Shown here: positions 26,804-34,999 of the stretch, in pieces
Numbering within the stretch: position 1 is the stretch's first letter
Layout: the number at the start of each line of letters is the position of its first letter
Origin: Paenarthrobacter aurescens
Lineage (GTDB): Bacteria; Actinomycetota; Actinomycetes; Actinomycetales; Micrococcaceae
NCBI RefSeq assembly: GCF_041549525.1
Contig: NZ_CP157456.1
Coordinates: forward strand, 3,534,001 to 3,598,000
Length of the DNA stretch: 64,000 nucleotides
Reading direction: 5' to 3'
Translations under genes and position numbers: made by a program
Notes under the pieces: generated by a model
What the model saw: only the letters and a program-made list of their open reading frames with translations
Told to the model about the DNA's origin: nothing
Database searches by the model: none

Positions 26804-27823
26804 ATGGCCATCATCAAGCGCTACCCCTGGATCAGCCACTTCCTCGGCAGCCCCACCGGTTACGTCGTCCACCTGCAGAAAGGTGCAGTCAAGCACCAAG
26901 GAGTTGGACAGGCATTCTTCTTCCGCCCCGCGAACTCCGTCCTCAGCGAGGTCCCCGTCGACGACCAGGAACTGCCCACCCTCTTCCACGCCATCACCCG
27001 CGACCACCAGGATGTGAGCGTTCAGGCCAACGTTACGTACCGGTTCATTGATCCCGTGGCCGTGTCCACCCGACTCGACTTTGGACTCCAGACCGCCGGC
27101 AAGGCACCTGCAACCGGACGCGAGCAGGTGTCCACCATCATCGGCCAGCTCTGCCAGAGCCACGCGATCGACCAAATCGCCACCACCACACTGGCCGAAG
27201 CATTGGCACGCGGAGTCAGCCAACTCCGGCTGGTGCTCACGGAGGCCCTGCGGGCAGATGCCCGTCTCCAGTCCACAGGCATCGAAATCCTCGGCGTTCA
27301 GGTACTGGCCATCAGACCCGAGGCCGACGTCGAACGTGCGCTGCAGACTCCAGTGCGCGAACAACTCCAAGCCGAAGCGGACCGGGCCGTGTACGAGAGG
27401 CGGGCAGTCGCCGTCGAACGCGAACGCACTATTTCCGAGAACGAAATGGCGAGCCAGATTGAACTCGCCGTCCGGCGGGAGAACCTGGTGGCCCAAGAGG
27501 GCGCCAACGCCCGCCGCGCAGCCGAAGAGAAAGCCGCCGCGGGGCTCATCGAGGCACAAGGCTCCGCTGAACGAAAAGGTATTGGCGCAGCGGCCGAGGC
27601 CAACCAGATTCGACTCGTCGGTGAAGCCGCCGCAGCCCGCGAAGCCGCCACCATGGAGGTCTACCGGGGCATGGAGCAGGCCACGCTGATGGCGCTGGCA
27701 CTCAAGGATGCCGCCGGCAGCCTGCCGAACATCGGGAACCTCACCATCACCCCGGACCTGCTCAGCGGAGCACTCGCCGGGCTATTCAAGGAACCCGCCG
27801 CCCCCGTTGAAACCGTCAAGTAA
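26804..27823 (+). CDS. SPFH/band 7 domain protein
   Basis: A 339-residue SPFH-family protein without an obvious membrane helix at the start (MAIIKRYPWISHFLGSPTGYVVHLQKG). The SPFH domain covers ~25-195 (DDQELPTLFHAITRDHQDVSVQANVTYRFIDP, GIEILGVQVLAIRP). A charged coiled-coil follows (~195-290, QAEADRAVYERRAVAVERERTISE). SPFH proteins form membrane-linked oligomeric scaffolds. It lies directly upstream of an NAD-kinase-like gene (nine-base gap), and operators shared with the divergent NrtR-like regulator place it in an NAD-linked unit. Confidence 0.85.
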   Translation: MAIIKRYPWISHFLGSPTGYVVHLQKGAVKHQGVGQAFFFRPANSVLSEVPVDDQELPTLFHAITRDHQDVSVQANVTYRFIDPVAVSTRLDFGLQTAGKAPATGREQVSTIIGQLCQSHAIDQIATTTLAEALARGVSQLRLVLTEALRADARLQSTGIEILGVQVLAIRPEADVERALQTPVREQLQAEADRAVYERRAVAVERERTISENEMASQIELAVRRENLVAQEGANARRAAEEKAAAGLIEAQGSAERKGIGAAAEANQIRLVGEAAAAREAATMEVYRGMEQATLMALALKDAAGSLPNIGNLTITPDLLSGALAGLFKEPAAPVETVK

Positions 27824-27832
27824 GGACCCATC

Positions 27833-28735
27833 ATGGCAACTCCGCGAATCGTCATTGTCCACCGGCGAACCGAACTCCAGGAACTCCTGGACAGGCACGC
27901 CACCCGAGGCCAGGCCGAGTTTTTCCTCCGCACCCGTGGTCGCAGCATCCAGGACGTGCAGGACCGCCATGATCGCCTGGCTGACGCGCTGGCAACCATC
28001 AGGGCTTCCGTCCCCTCTGATTGGCGACAAGCCGAGGTGGAACGCGCAGACCTGAGCCGCTTCCTGCTCACTGCCGAGGACATCATTGCGGTGGTGGGGC
28101 AAGACGGATTGGTGGCCAACGTTGCCAAGTATCTGAACGGCCAGCCCGTTATCGGCATTGATCCGGAGCCCGGCGCCAACCCGGGAGTCCTCGTCCGGCA
28201 CACGCCCGCAGCAGCAGCTGCCCTCCTCGCTTCCGCTGATGCGGGGCGGCTGCGCTGCCAAGACCTCACCACCGTGACGGCAACGCTCGACGACGGCCAG
28301 CAGCTTTCGGCGCTGAACGAAGTTTTCGCAGGGCACGCCTCCCATCAATCGGCGAAATACTCCATCACGGCCCCAAGTTTCACCCAGCCGGGCGGACAAA
28401 CTGAGCGGCAATCGTCGTCGGGCCTCATCGTTTCCACCGGGACCGGAGCCACAGGCTGGTGCGCCTCCATTGCCTTGGAACGCGGCGGACGCGCCCTTCC
28501 CGCCCCCACCGATCCGCGGCTCGCATGGTTCGTCCGCGAAGCATGGCCCTCCCCCATCACCGGCGCCTCGCTGACTGAAGGTGTTCTGGAATCCGGGGAA
28601 GTCCTGCGGATTACCGTGGCTTCCGATCAGCTGGTGGTATTCGGGGACGGCATGGAAGATGACCGTCTTACCGCCTCATGGGGGCAGGAGATCACCGTTC
28701 AGTTGGGGCAGCGGCCTTTGCGGCTGGTTGTGTGA
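27833..28735 (+). CDS. Divergent NAD kinase-family protein
   Basis: A 300-residue member of the ATP-NAD/diacylglycerol kinase fold. Family features are the N-terminal substrate loop (VVGQDGLVANVAKYL, where canonical NAD kinases have GGDG), NEVFAGHASHQSAKY and the conserved glycine-rich STGTGATGW loop. The Gly-Gly to Gly-Gln change means the activity may be altered, so it may bind NAD(P) or phosphorylate another dinucleotide. It is in an operon with the SPFH protein. Confidence 0.8.
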   Translation: MATPRIVIVHRRTELQELLDRHATRGQAEFFLRTRGRSIQDVQDRHDRLADALATIRASVPSDWRQAEVERADLSRFLLTAEDIIAVVGQDGLVANVAKYLNGQPVIGIDPEPGANPGVLVRHTPAAAAALLASADAGRLRCQDLTTVTATLDDGQQLSALNEVFAGHASHQSAKYSITAPSFTQPGGQTERQSSSGLIVSTGTGATGWCASIALERGGRALPAPTDPRLAWFVREAWPSPITGASLTEGVLESGEVLRITVASDQLVVFGDGMEDDRLTASWGQEITVQLGQRPLRLVV

Positions 28736-28932
28736 GCCGGGCTTGCGCCGCCACCACCTACTTTGGATCCCCAATCCGGCCGACACCCCGCTATGAGGCC
28801 GCGCCTTCCTGCGTCGCTCCTCAAAGTTGGTGGATGCGGTACGGCCGGAATTAATCCACTCGGTGTACTATTGGTGATCGGTCCACCCGACACGTGGGCG
28901 ACTCGTCACTTTACTCACCCCGAGGAGCTTCC

Positions 28933-29907
28933 GTGAGCCATTCCGAGCCCGCAACGGAACAGAGCCATCGGCTGCCCCTGACGCGGCCAACCAAGGGCAG
29001 CGACGCCGCACGGGCTTGGCTGATTGGCCTCCTCGCCGGAGTTCTTGGGTTGTCCCCCTGGTGGATCACCGGCGCCCGGCTTCCCTTACAGAACCTCTGG
29101 GCCACACAGGTCTGGCCGGATCACATGCCCCTCGCCTTGCTGCCCCTCAGCCAATACGAACTGACAACCATCGTCGCGCTCCTCACTGTGGGTGGCGCAG
29201 CGGCAGGGCTCTCCATTCGCATCTGGTCACCGGCCCGACGTCGACTCGTCACCTGGTGCGGCGTCGGCGGCGTTTTCACCGTCCAACTCGTCGCCACCAT
29301 CCAGTCGTTCTCGGTGCTCCACCAAGGCCTTGCGCCAGGGAGCATGTCCAGCCTCTACTTCGGCGGTCTTCTGGCCGGCGTCATCGGCTCCATGGTTGCA
29401 GCGCTCGTTGCACTTGTTCTTATCTCGTCCCGTTCAACAGTCAAGGCCACCATCGGATGTGGACTCATGGCTGTGCCCCTCACATCCTGGGCCGTTGAAT
29501 GGGTGGTGGGTGTGATGGGTTACATCAACGTCCCCACTGCGGTGCCGTCCATCGCCCGATGGGTGCCGGCAATCCTGGCAGGTTGCGCTCTTGCCTGGTG
29601 CGGTTTCCTGCCTGCCCGGCGACTGGTTGCCTGGGTTCTCAACCTTGCCTTCTTGTGGGTGATTCCGGCCCTGTTCACCTCAGTGCAGTACGTCTTGGGA
29701 ACCAGGGTCTCCGCTGGAGACCTTCCGGAGATGCTGCTGATGAGCCGGCAGATCCTCGCGGCAACGCTAGGTCCCGACGGCGGGGCCTTGCCAACACTGT
29801 TGCTTGCGGTTGTCATCGGGCTGCTTGGGGTGGGAGTCCGGGCCGTTGTGTCCCGCAGACGCTCACGGCAAGGCGTTGACAGCACGGGCCTTGCAGCTGA
29901 CTCTTGA
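28933..29907 (+). CDS. Polytopic membrane protein of unknown function
   Basis: A 324-residue protein from GTG 28933 with a GAGGAG ribosome site. The cytoplasmic start is hydrophilic and Ser/Thr-rich. About seven membrane segments follow (first AWLIGLLAGVLGLSPWWI; last LPTLLLAVVIGLLGVGVRAVV), and the tail is basic. No transporter or enzyme motif is recognised. Confidence 0.7.
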   Translation: MSHSEPATEQSHRLPLTRPTKGSDAARAWLIGLLAGVLGLSPWWITGARLPLQNLWATQVWPDHMPLALLPLSQYELTTIVALLTVGGAAAGLSIRIWSPARRRLVTWCGVGGVFTVQLVATIQSFSVLHQGLAPGSMSSLYFGGLLAGVIGSMVAALVALVLISSRSTVKATIGCGLMAVPLTSWAVEWVVGVMGYINVPTAVPSIARWVPAILAGCALAWCGFLPARRLVAWVLNLAFLWVIPALFTSVQYVLGTRVSAGDLPEMLLMSRQILAATLGPDGGALPTLLLAVVIGLLGVGVRAVVSRRRSRQGVDSTGLAADS

Positions 29908-29913
29908 CGCCGC

Positions 29914-29930
29914 ACTTGCATTTTGCAAGT
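29914..29930. promoter_or_regulatory. Palindromic operator at the VOC gene start
   Basis: A 17-bp perfect palindrome (ACTTGCA-TTT-TGCAAGT) ends directly against the ATG of the VOC gene. The regulator encoded downstream in the same unit is the likely ligand. A binding site here would cover the transcription start, so the mRNA may be nearly leaderless. Confidence 0.65.
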
Positions 29931-30344
29931 ATGGCCCGCATGAGCCTCTTTATCACCTGCCCGGTTGAGAACGTCCAGCGTGCCACCGACTTCTACACCG
30001 CCCTCGGCTGGACCCTCAACACCGAAATGTCTGATCACAACGTGTCATGCTTCGCGATCGCACCCGAGCAGTACGTTATGCTCGGAAGCCGCGAAATGTA
30101 TGCGAGTGTTGGAGCTTCCGAGGAACTGGTCGGTGGCCCCGACACTCCATCGAAGGTCACTGTGTCATTCGACCTTGGCAGCCGTGAGGCTGTGGACGAG
30201 CTCGTCGAACGTGCTGGTGCCGCCGGCGGACGAATCGGAGACACGGACGACTACCCGTTCATGTACCAGCGCCAGTTCGATGACCTGGACGGCTACCACT
30301 ACTCGCCATTCTGGATGAAGCCGGACTCTGATCCCACCGCATGA
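29931..30344 (+). CDS. VOC-family protein
   Basis: A 137-residue glyoxalase-fold protein (SLFITCPVENVQRATDFYTALGWTLN ... YQRQFDDLDGYHYSPFWMKP) of the small cytoplasmic VOC type. The ATG at 29931 sits right after a palindrome; ATG 29940 is an alternative. The stop overlaps the next start by ATGA, so it is coupled to a winged-helix regulator. Confidence 0.8.
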   Translation: MARMSLFITCPVENVQRATDFYTALGWTLNTEMSDHNVSCFAIAPEQYVMLGSREMYASVGASEELVGGPDTPSKVTVSFDLGSREAVDELVERAGAAGGRIGDTDDYPFMYQRQFDDLDGYHYSPFWMKPDSDPTA

Positions 30345-30646
30345 GTGATCTCGCCGCCGCCCTTGAGGTTGTTGGGGCACGGTGGGCCCTGCTCATTGTG
30401 GAGCGTCTGCTCGACGGGCCACAGCGCTATGGTGATTTACAGCGCGAGCTCGGAGTGCCTACCAACATGCTCGCCACGCGTCTCCGCGAACTTGAGGCCG
30501 CCGGGGTCCTGTTCCGTTTGCCGCTCCGGCACAACACCAGGGCCTATGCACTGACCGATCGCGGGCTGGCTTTGCGCGAGACCGTCGCCGCCTTGGAGCG
30601 CTGGGGCAGCGAAGAATGGCGTGGGCGCGGCGACCAACCGCAATGA
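30341..30646 (+). CDS. HxlR-type winged-helix regulator
   Basis: A 101-residue protein with the HxlR core (GARWALLIVERLLDGPQRYGDLQRELGVPTNMLATRLRELEAAGVLFRLP) but without the N-terminal sensor Cys of YodB-like members. It is translationally coupled to the VOC gene. It probably represses its own operon through the palindrome at 29914-29930, with the VOC substrate as inducer. Confidence 0.85.
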   Translation: MSDLAAALEVVGARWALLIVERLLDGPQRYGDLQRELGVPTNMLATRLRELEAAGVLFRLPLRHNTRAYALTDRGLALRETVAALERWGSEEWRGRGDQPQ

Positions 30647-30770
30647 GTTTCAACGCAGCGCCTTACGCCCAATGCACCAGCATTTCAACCGTTGTTCCAC
30701 ACCTGGCCCCGCGATAGGGTGACCGGACCGTCCACCCACATCATCGTCTGGAACAACTCTGGGAGACACC

Positions 30771-32612
30771 ATGACACATGTGCGACGTCAACTGGCTGCG
30801 GTTACGGCAGCCTTGGCACTGACTGCGACGAGCGGCGCGATGGCCAGTCCGGCCTTCGCAGACCCCCGCGAAACAGACAAGACAGCCACGGCCACCGGCT
30901 ACGGCGGCGCCGTGAGCACCGTGGACCCTGAGGCTTCCGCAGCTGCCATCGAAGTACTCAGGAAGGGTGGCAACGCTGCCGACGCCGCCGTCGCCGCAGC
31001 AGCAACCCTGGGAGTTACCGAGCCCTACAGTGCCGGCATTGGAGGCGGCGGCTACTTCGTTTTCTATGACGCGAAGACCAAGCAAGTTGGAACTATTGAC
31101 GGGCGCGAGACGGCTCCGGCGGGCATGCCGAACGATGCTTTCATCAATCCCGCGGACCCCGAAGGCAAGCCCTACAAGTTCACACCGGACCTTGTCACCA
31201 GCGGCGTCTCCGTCGGCGTCCCGGGCACACCCGCAACGTGGGAGCGGGCGCTGGAGCGCTGGGGAACACTGGACCTGGGTGAAGCCCTGAAACCTGCCAT
31301 CAAGGTGGCGAACCGCGGCTTCGTAGTGGACCAGACCTTCAGGCAGCAGACGTTGGATAACAAGCTCCGCTTCGACGCCTTCACGTCCACTCAGGATCTG
31401 TTCCTTCCCGGCGGTGACGCTCCCGCCGTCGGAAGTGTTTTCAAGAACCCCGATCTCGCGGAGACTTACAGGCAACTGGCCAAGGAGGGCACGGACGCCT
31501 TCTATGGCGGCCCGCTCGCGGAGGAGATCGTCCAAACAGTCCAGGCTCCGCCCAAAACCGCCACAACCGCTCTTCCAGTGCCGGTAGGTTTCATGACCAC
31601 ACAGGACCTCGCCAACTACAAGGTGTTGGACCAGGACCCCACCGTGGTGGAGTACCGCGGCTACGACGTTTACGGCATGGCTCCTTCCAGCAGTGGCGGC
31701 ACAACGGTGGGTGAGTCGCTGAACATCCTGGAAAACTACGACCTCAAGGGCATGACGCCTGTGGATGCCCTCCACCACTACATCGAGGCCAGCTCGCTGG
31801 CTTTCGCGGATCGTGGTGCCTACGTGGGCGATCCTGCTTTCGTCAATGTCCCCACCACCACGCTGCTGGACGACGTCTTTGCCAAGGAACGCTCGTGTGA
31901 GATTGATCCGACGGCGGCCGCTCCCAAGCCCGTAGCCCCCGGCAATGTAAAGGAGTACGACGGCGCGTGCCCGGCTGCCGTGGCGCCCCTCGCCAAGGAC
32001 TCGGATACAGAGAACATTTCCACCACGAACCTCACGGTCGCCGACAAGTGGGGCAACGTGGTGGAATACACGCTGACGATCGAGCAGACCGGCGGTTCGG
32101 GAATCGTTGTCCCGGGCCGGGGCTTCCTGCTCAACAACGAGCTGACTGACTTCAGCACGGTGTATGACCCGAAGGATCCCAACCGGATTGAACCGAACAA
32201 GCGGCCGCGTTCTTCAATGTCGCCGACGATCATTCTTAAGGACCAGAAGCCGTTCCTGGCACTGGGCTCCCCCGGCGGATCCACCATCATCACCACGGTC
32301 CTGCAGACCATCCTGAACCGCGTCGACCTCGGGATGACAGTCTCGGAAGCCCTCGCTGCGCCACGTACTTCTCCGCGAAACGGTGCCACGGTGACTTCCG
32401 AGCCTGCCTTTATTGACGCCTACGGTCCGGCGCTGGAGTCCTTGGGCCACGATCTGATTCCGGCGGGTGACGCCTTTACCTCTGCAGCCGAGATCGGGGC
32501 AGCAACCGCCATTGAGTTCAACCCGGACGGATCGATGACCGCAGCCGCCGAGCCTGAACGCCGTGGCGGAGGTTCGGCGATGGTGGTGAAAGGGGCCAAG
32601 CCAGGCAAGTAG
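30771..32612 (+). CDS. ggt: Secreted gamma-glutamyltransferase
   Basis: A 613-residue GGT. A signal peptide (LAAVTAALALTATSGAMASPAFA) leads to the large-subunit block AAIEVLRKGGNAADAAVAAA ... EPYSAGIGGGGYF. The autocleavage site lies in ENISTTNLTVADKWGNVVEYT, with the catalytic Thr of the small subunit and a His-to-Asn change (TTN, where TTH is typical). The glycine-rich block follows (GGSGIVVPGRGFLLNNEL, then SPGGSTI). It cleaves glutathione and gamma-glutamyl peptides outside the cell. The TTN variant seems common in actinobacterial members (from memory). Confidence 0.9.
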   Translation: MTHVRRQLAAVTAALALTATSGAMASPAFADPRETDKTATATGYGGAVSTVDPEASAAAIEVLRKGGNAADAAVAAAATLGVTEPYSAGIGGGGYFVFYDAKTKQVGTIDGRETAPAGMPNDAFINPADPEGKPYKFTPDLVTSGVSVGVPGTPATWERALERWGTLDLGEALKPAIKVANRGFVVDQTFRQQTLDNKLRFDAFTSTQDLFLPGGDAPAVGSVFKNPDLAETYRQLAKEGTDAFYGGPLAEEIVQTVQAPPKTATTALPVPVGFMTTQDLANYKVLDQDPTVVEYRGYDVYGMAPSSSGGTTVGESLNILENYDLKGMTPVDALHHYIEASSLAFADRGAYVGDPAFVNVPTTTLLDDVFAKERSCEIDPTAAAPKPVAPGNVKEYDGACPAAVAPLAKDSDTENISTTNLTVADKWGNVVEYTLTIEQTGGSGIVVPGRGFLLNNELTDFSTVYDPKDPNRIEPNKRPRSSMSPTIILKDQKPFLALGSPGGSTIITTVLQTILNRVDLGMTVSEALAAPRTSPRNGATVTSEPAFIDAYGPALESLGHDLIPAGDAFTSAAEIGAATAIEFNPDGSMTAAAEPERRGGGSAMVVKGAKPGK

Positions 32613-32625
32613 CGCCTGGATCAGC

Positions 32626-32811
32626 TCAGGGTTGGCGATTCTTCTTGACCTCCCGGATGAACCTCCACAATGCCACCAAGGACGCTCCCGCAATGACGAT
32701 CCCGGAAAGGGTGGACCACCACGGTTGATCTGAAGTGGAGACGAAAATGGACACGGCATAGGCCCCAAGAACCAATGCCAAAAAGAGCCAAACCAACGGG
32801 CTGCGGTTCAT
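32626..32811 (-). CDS. Small two-helix membrane protein at the end of the RiPP operon
   Basis: A 61-residue protein with two hydrophobic stretches (PLVWLFLALVLGAYAVSIFV; WSTLSGIVIAGASLVALWRF) and a basic tail. It starts 33 bases after the second permease and has an AAGGAAA ribosome site, so it belongs to the RiPP operon. It may act in immunity or as part of the exporter; that is inference from position. Confidence 0.6.
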   Translation of the reverse strand: MNRSPLVWLFLALVLGAYAVSIFVSTSDQPWWSTLSGIVIAGASLVALWRFIREVKKNRQP

Positions 32812-32844
32812 TGCGTATTTCCTTTACTTGAAACTGAATAGATG

Positions 32845-33546
32845 TCAGGCCAGATCCCGCTTCAGGAACACCCCGAATGCAACCGCTGTAACTACTACAA
32901 GCCAGATCATGGCTCCTGTAAAAGAACCTGATGACGTTAAGTGGACAGCTGATTGCTCGGCCCAGTCACCGGCAAGGACAGGGAAGAAGAACTCTTTGAC
33001 CCGGCCTAATGATCCGGGCAGGAGTTCAGGTACAACCAGGCTCAAGGGCACTACGAAGAGACTTACCAAGTGGCTGCGTATAAGGGATCCAATGGCGAAG
33101 CCCCACAGCGCCCCCATGGCGGCCATGCCGGCAAAGGACAGGACGGTTTGAGGAGTGACTCCCCATGCCCGGGCCACGAGTTCCCCAGACAGACCGGACA
33201 GGACCCCCACAGCTGCTCCGGAGAGAAGGGCCGTCAGGACAGTGCTGCCTGCCCGGGCAGTGAAGGCCGGTCCACGTTGGAACAGCAGCACCCTGCGTGT
33301 GAAGCACCCTGCCCTATAGTCCGATGTAAAGGAGAAGGACCCCACCACCGCAGCGGCCGTGAGCATGAGGGACAACCCTGCTTCCAGAAGAACCCCATCA
33401 AACCCCGGCGGCGTTTGGGGTTCCAGGCTTGCCATGCCAATGAGGATGCCCAGAAGCCCCAACACCAGCACGGCGCACATGGCTGATCCGAGCCACAACC
33501 AGGGGCGCCTCATGTCCGCGAGGAAAGCGGGAACTACGTGGATCAC
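32845..33546 (-). CDS. ABC permease of the RiPP operon (second)
   Basis: A 233-residue ABC-2-type membrane protein with about six segments (WLWLGSAMCAVLVLGLLGILIG ... GALWGFAIGSLIRSHLVSLFVVPL). The start is GTG 33546, overlapping the upstream permease stop (GTGA). With its partner permease and the ATPase it forms an exporter or self-immunity pump for the peptide product. Confidence 0.82.
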   Translation of the reverse strand: MIHVVPAFLADMRRPWLWLGSAMCAVLVLGLLGILIGMASLEPQTPPGFDGVLLEAGLSLMLTAAAVVGSFSFTSDYRAGCFTRRVLLFQRGPAFTARAGSTVLTALLSGAAVGVLSGLSGELVARAWGVTPQTVLSFAGMAAMGALWGFAIGSLIRSHLVSLFVVPLSLVVPELLPGSLGRVKEFFFPVLAGDWAEQSAVHLTSSGSFTGAMIWLVVVTAVAFGVFLKRDLA

Positions 33547-34292
33547 TGGAACTCCTTGCCTCTGAGAAGCCGTACCGCGCACAAGGCTGATGCGAGGACC
33601 CAAGCGAGCGACACAAGAAAAGCCGGCAGTGGGTCCAGGAGGCCATCGAAGGGCAGGGTTGCAATTCCCGCCAAAGCACCGGAGGGAAGCAATCGGGCCA
33701 GCTCGGGCGTGCTTACCAGGAGGGGCAGCTCGAGGGCCAGCGGAATGAGCAACGTCAGGATGGTGGTGGCGTAATAGTGCCGGATGATCCAGCCCAGGGA
33801 ACAACCCCATAAGGCACCCATGGTTGAGGCCAGCAGCACGCCCGGCATGTGCTGCCATGACTCGGCGGTCAGCAGTTGGTCCCTTACAGCAGGGGTCAGC
33901 GTGAACGTCATGCTGAGGCCCCACAGCGCTATTCCGGTGATGACAGTGGCAACACCAACCAGCGCTGCGGCCACGTATTTGGCTGTCAGCACCCGCTTCA
34001 GCCCGGACATCACAACGCTGCGCCGAAGAGTTCCGTAATAGGACTCCCGGGTGACCAGATAGCTTCCAGCAAACGTTGCCACGGGTGCAATGCTCGCTGA
34101 AAGGGCCCAAAATGTTTGGACGTTATCTGCAGAAGTTAGCACTTCCGAATTACCGGGCCAACCCAGAAAATTGGCAACAAACCATGGAATCAGCGCGGTG
34201 AATGCCATGATGCCGAGTACTGAATAGCCGCTGACGAAGCGGAGGAGCTCTGAGCGCAGTCCATTGGCCAAGGAGCCTGCCACCCGGCTCAT
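33543..34292 (-). CDS. ABC permease of the RiPP operon (first)
   Basis: A 249-residue ABC-2-type permease (SRVAGSLANGLRSELLRFVSGYSVLGIMAFTALIPWFV ...; GALWGCSLGWIIRHYYATTILTLLIPLALEL). It shares the SLxxGxxxRHYYxT-like loop of its neighbour, suggesting the two are ancient duplicates. The start overlaps the ATPase stop by ATGA. Confidence 0.83.
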   Translation of the reverse strand: MSRVAGSLANGLRSELLRFVSGYSVLGIMAFTALIPWFVANFLGWPGNSEVLTSADNVQTFWALSASIAPVATFAGSYLVTRESYYGTLRRSVVMSGLKRVLTAKYVAAALVGVATVITGIALWGLSMTFTLTPAVRDQLLTAESWQHMPGVLLASTMGALWGCSLGWIIRHYYATTILTLLIPLALELPLLVSTPELARLLPSGALAGIATLPFDGLLDPLPAFLVSLAWVLASALCAVRLLRGKEFQ

Positions 34293-34999
34293 TGGGATCC
34301 CTCCAGGATCTTGAAGTACGCCGATTCCAAGCTGCCTCCGCCCAGAGCCTTGGCCTCCTTGAGGGTGCCTCGGAACAGGGTCTTTTGCTTGAGAATCACC
34401 ACCTCATCGGCAACTTTCTCCAGTTCCATGAGTTGGTGGCTTGAAACCAGCGCGCTCCCTCCGGACGCCGCGAATTCCCGGAGGAACTTCCGCAGCCATT
34501 GGACGCCCTGAGGGTCAAGCCCGTTGGCGGGTTCATCAAGGACAAGCATTTCCGGGCTGCCCACCAAGGCGGAGGCAATTCCCAGGCGTTGGCGCATTCC
34601 CAGCGAGTAGTCCCGTACCTTCTTGTTCCCTTCGGCTGCGAGATCCACCAAGCCAAGGACCCGCTCTACATTTTCCTTGTCAGACCCGGCGGCCAGCTGA
34701 CAGATCTGCAGATGGCGGCGGCCCGTCAGTCCAGGCTCCACATCCATGCCATCCAGGTTCACGCCCACTTTGGTGGCAGGTCTGGGGAGGGCCCTGTAGT
34801 CACAGCCGAAGACGGTTGCACGCCCGGACGTTGCTTCCACCAGACCCGTCAGCCCTGCGAGCGCGGTGCTCTTCCCCGCACCGTTGGGCCCAATCAGGCC
34901 CACCACACGCCCGGCAGGTACGTCAAAAGTAAGGTCTTCAACAGCGAACCGCGAGCCTCTTTTCTTACTGAACGCCTTGAAACTGGCGTGAATTGTCAT
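34289..34999 (-). CDS. ABC transporter ATPase of the RiPP operon
   Basis: A 236-residue ATPase: Walker A GPNGAGKST, the signature YSLGMRQRLG, Walker B MLVLDEPANGLDP and H-loop SSHQLMEL. This pattern is that of lantibiotic/bacitracin-type (LanF/BcrA) ATPases. ATG 34999 overlaps the stop of the protease gene by ATGA. It powers the two permeases next to it, for export or self-protection. Confidence 0.9.
   Translation of the reverse strand: MTIHASFKAFSKKRGSRFAVEDLTFDVPAGRVVGLIGPNGAGKSTALAGLTGLVEATSGRATVFGCDYRALPRPATKVGVNLDGMDVEPGLTGRRHLQICQLAAGSDKENVERVLGLVDLAAEGNKKVRDYSLGMRQRLGIASALVGSPEMLVLDEPANGLDPQGVQWLRKFLREFAASGGSALVSSHQLMELEKVADEVVILKQKTLFRGTLKEAKALGGGSLESAYFKILEGSQ

Noticed and set aside
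28752..28832. Terminator candidate after the NAD-kinase-like gene
   Set aside because: Arms CCACCTACTTTG and CAAAGTTGGTGG pair with a mismatch across a long loop. It has no clean stem or U-tract, so it was not annotated.
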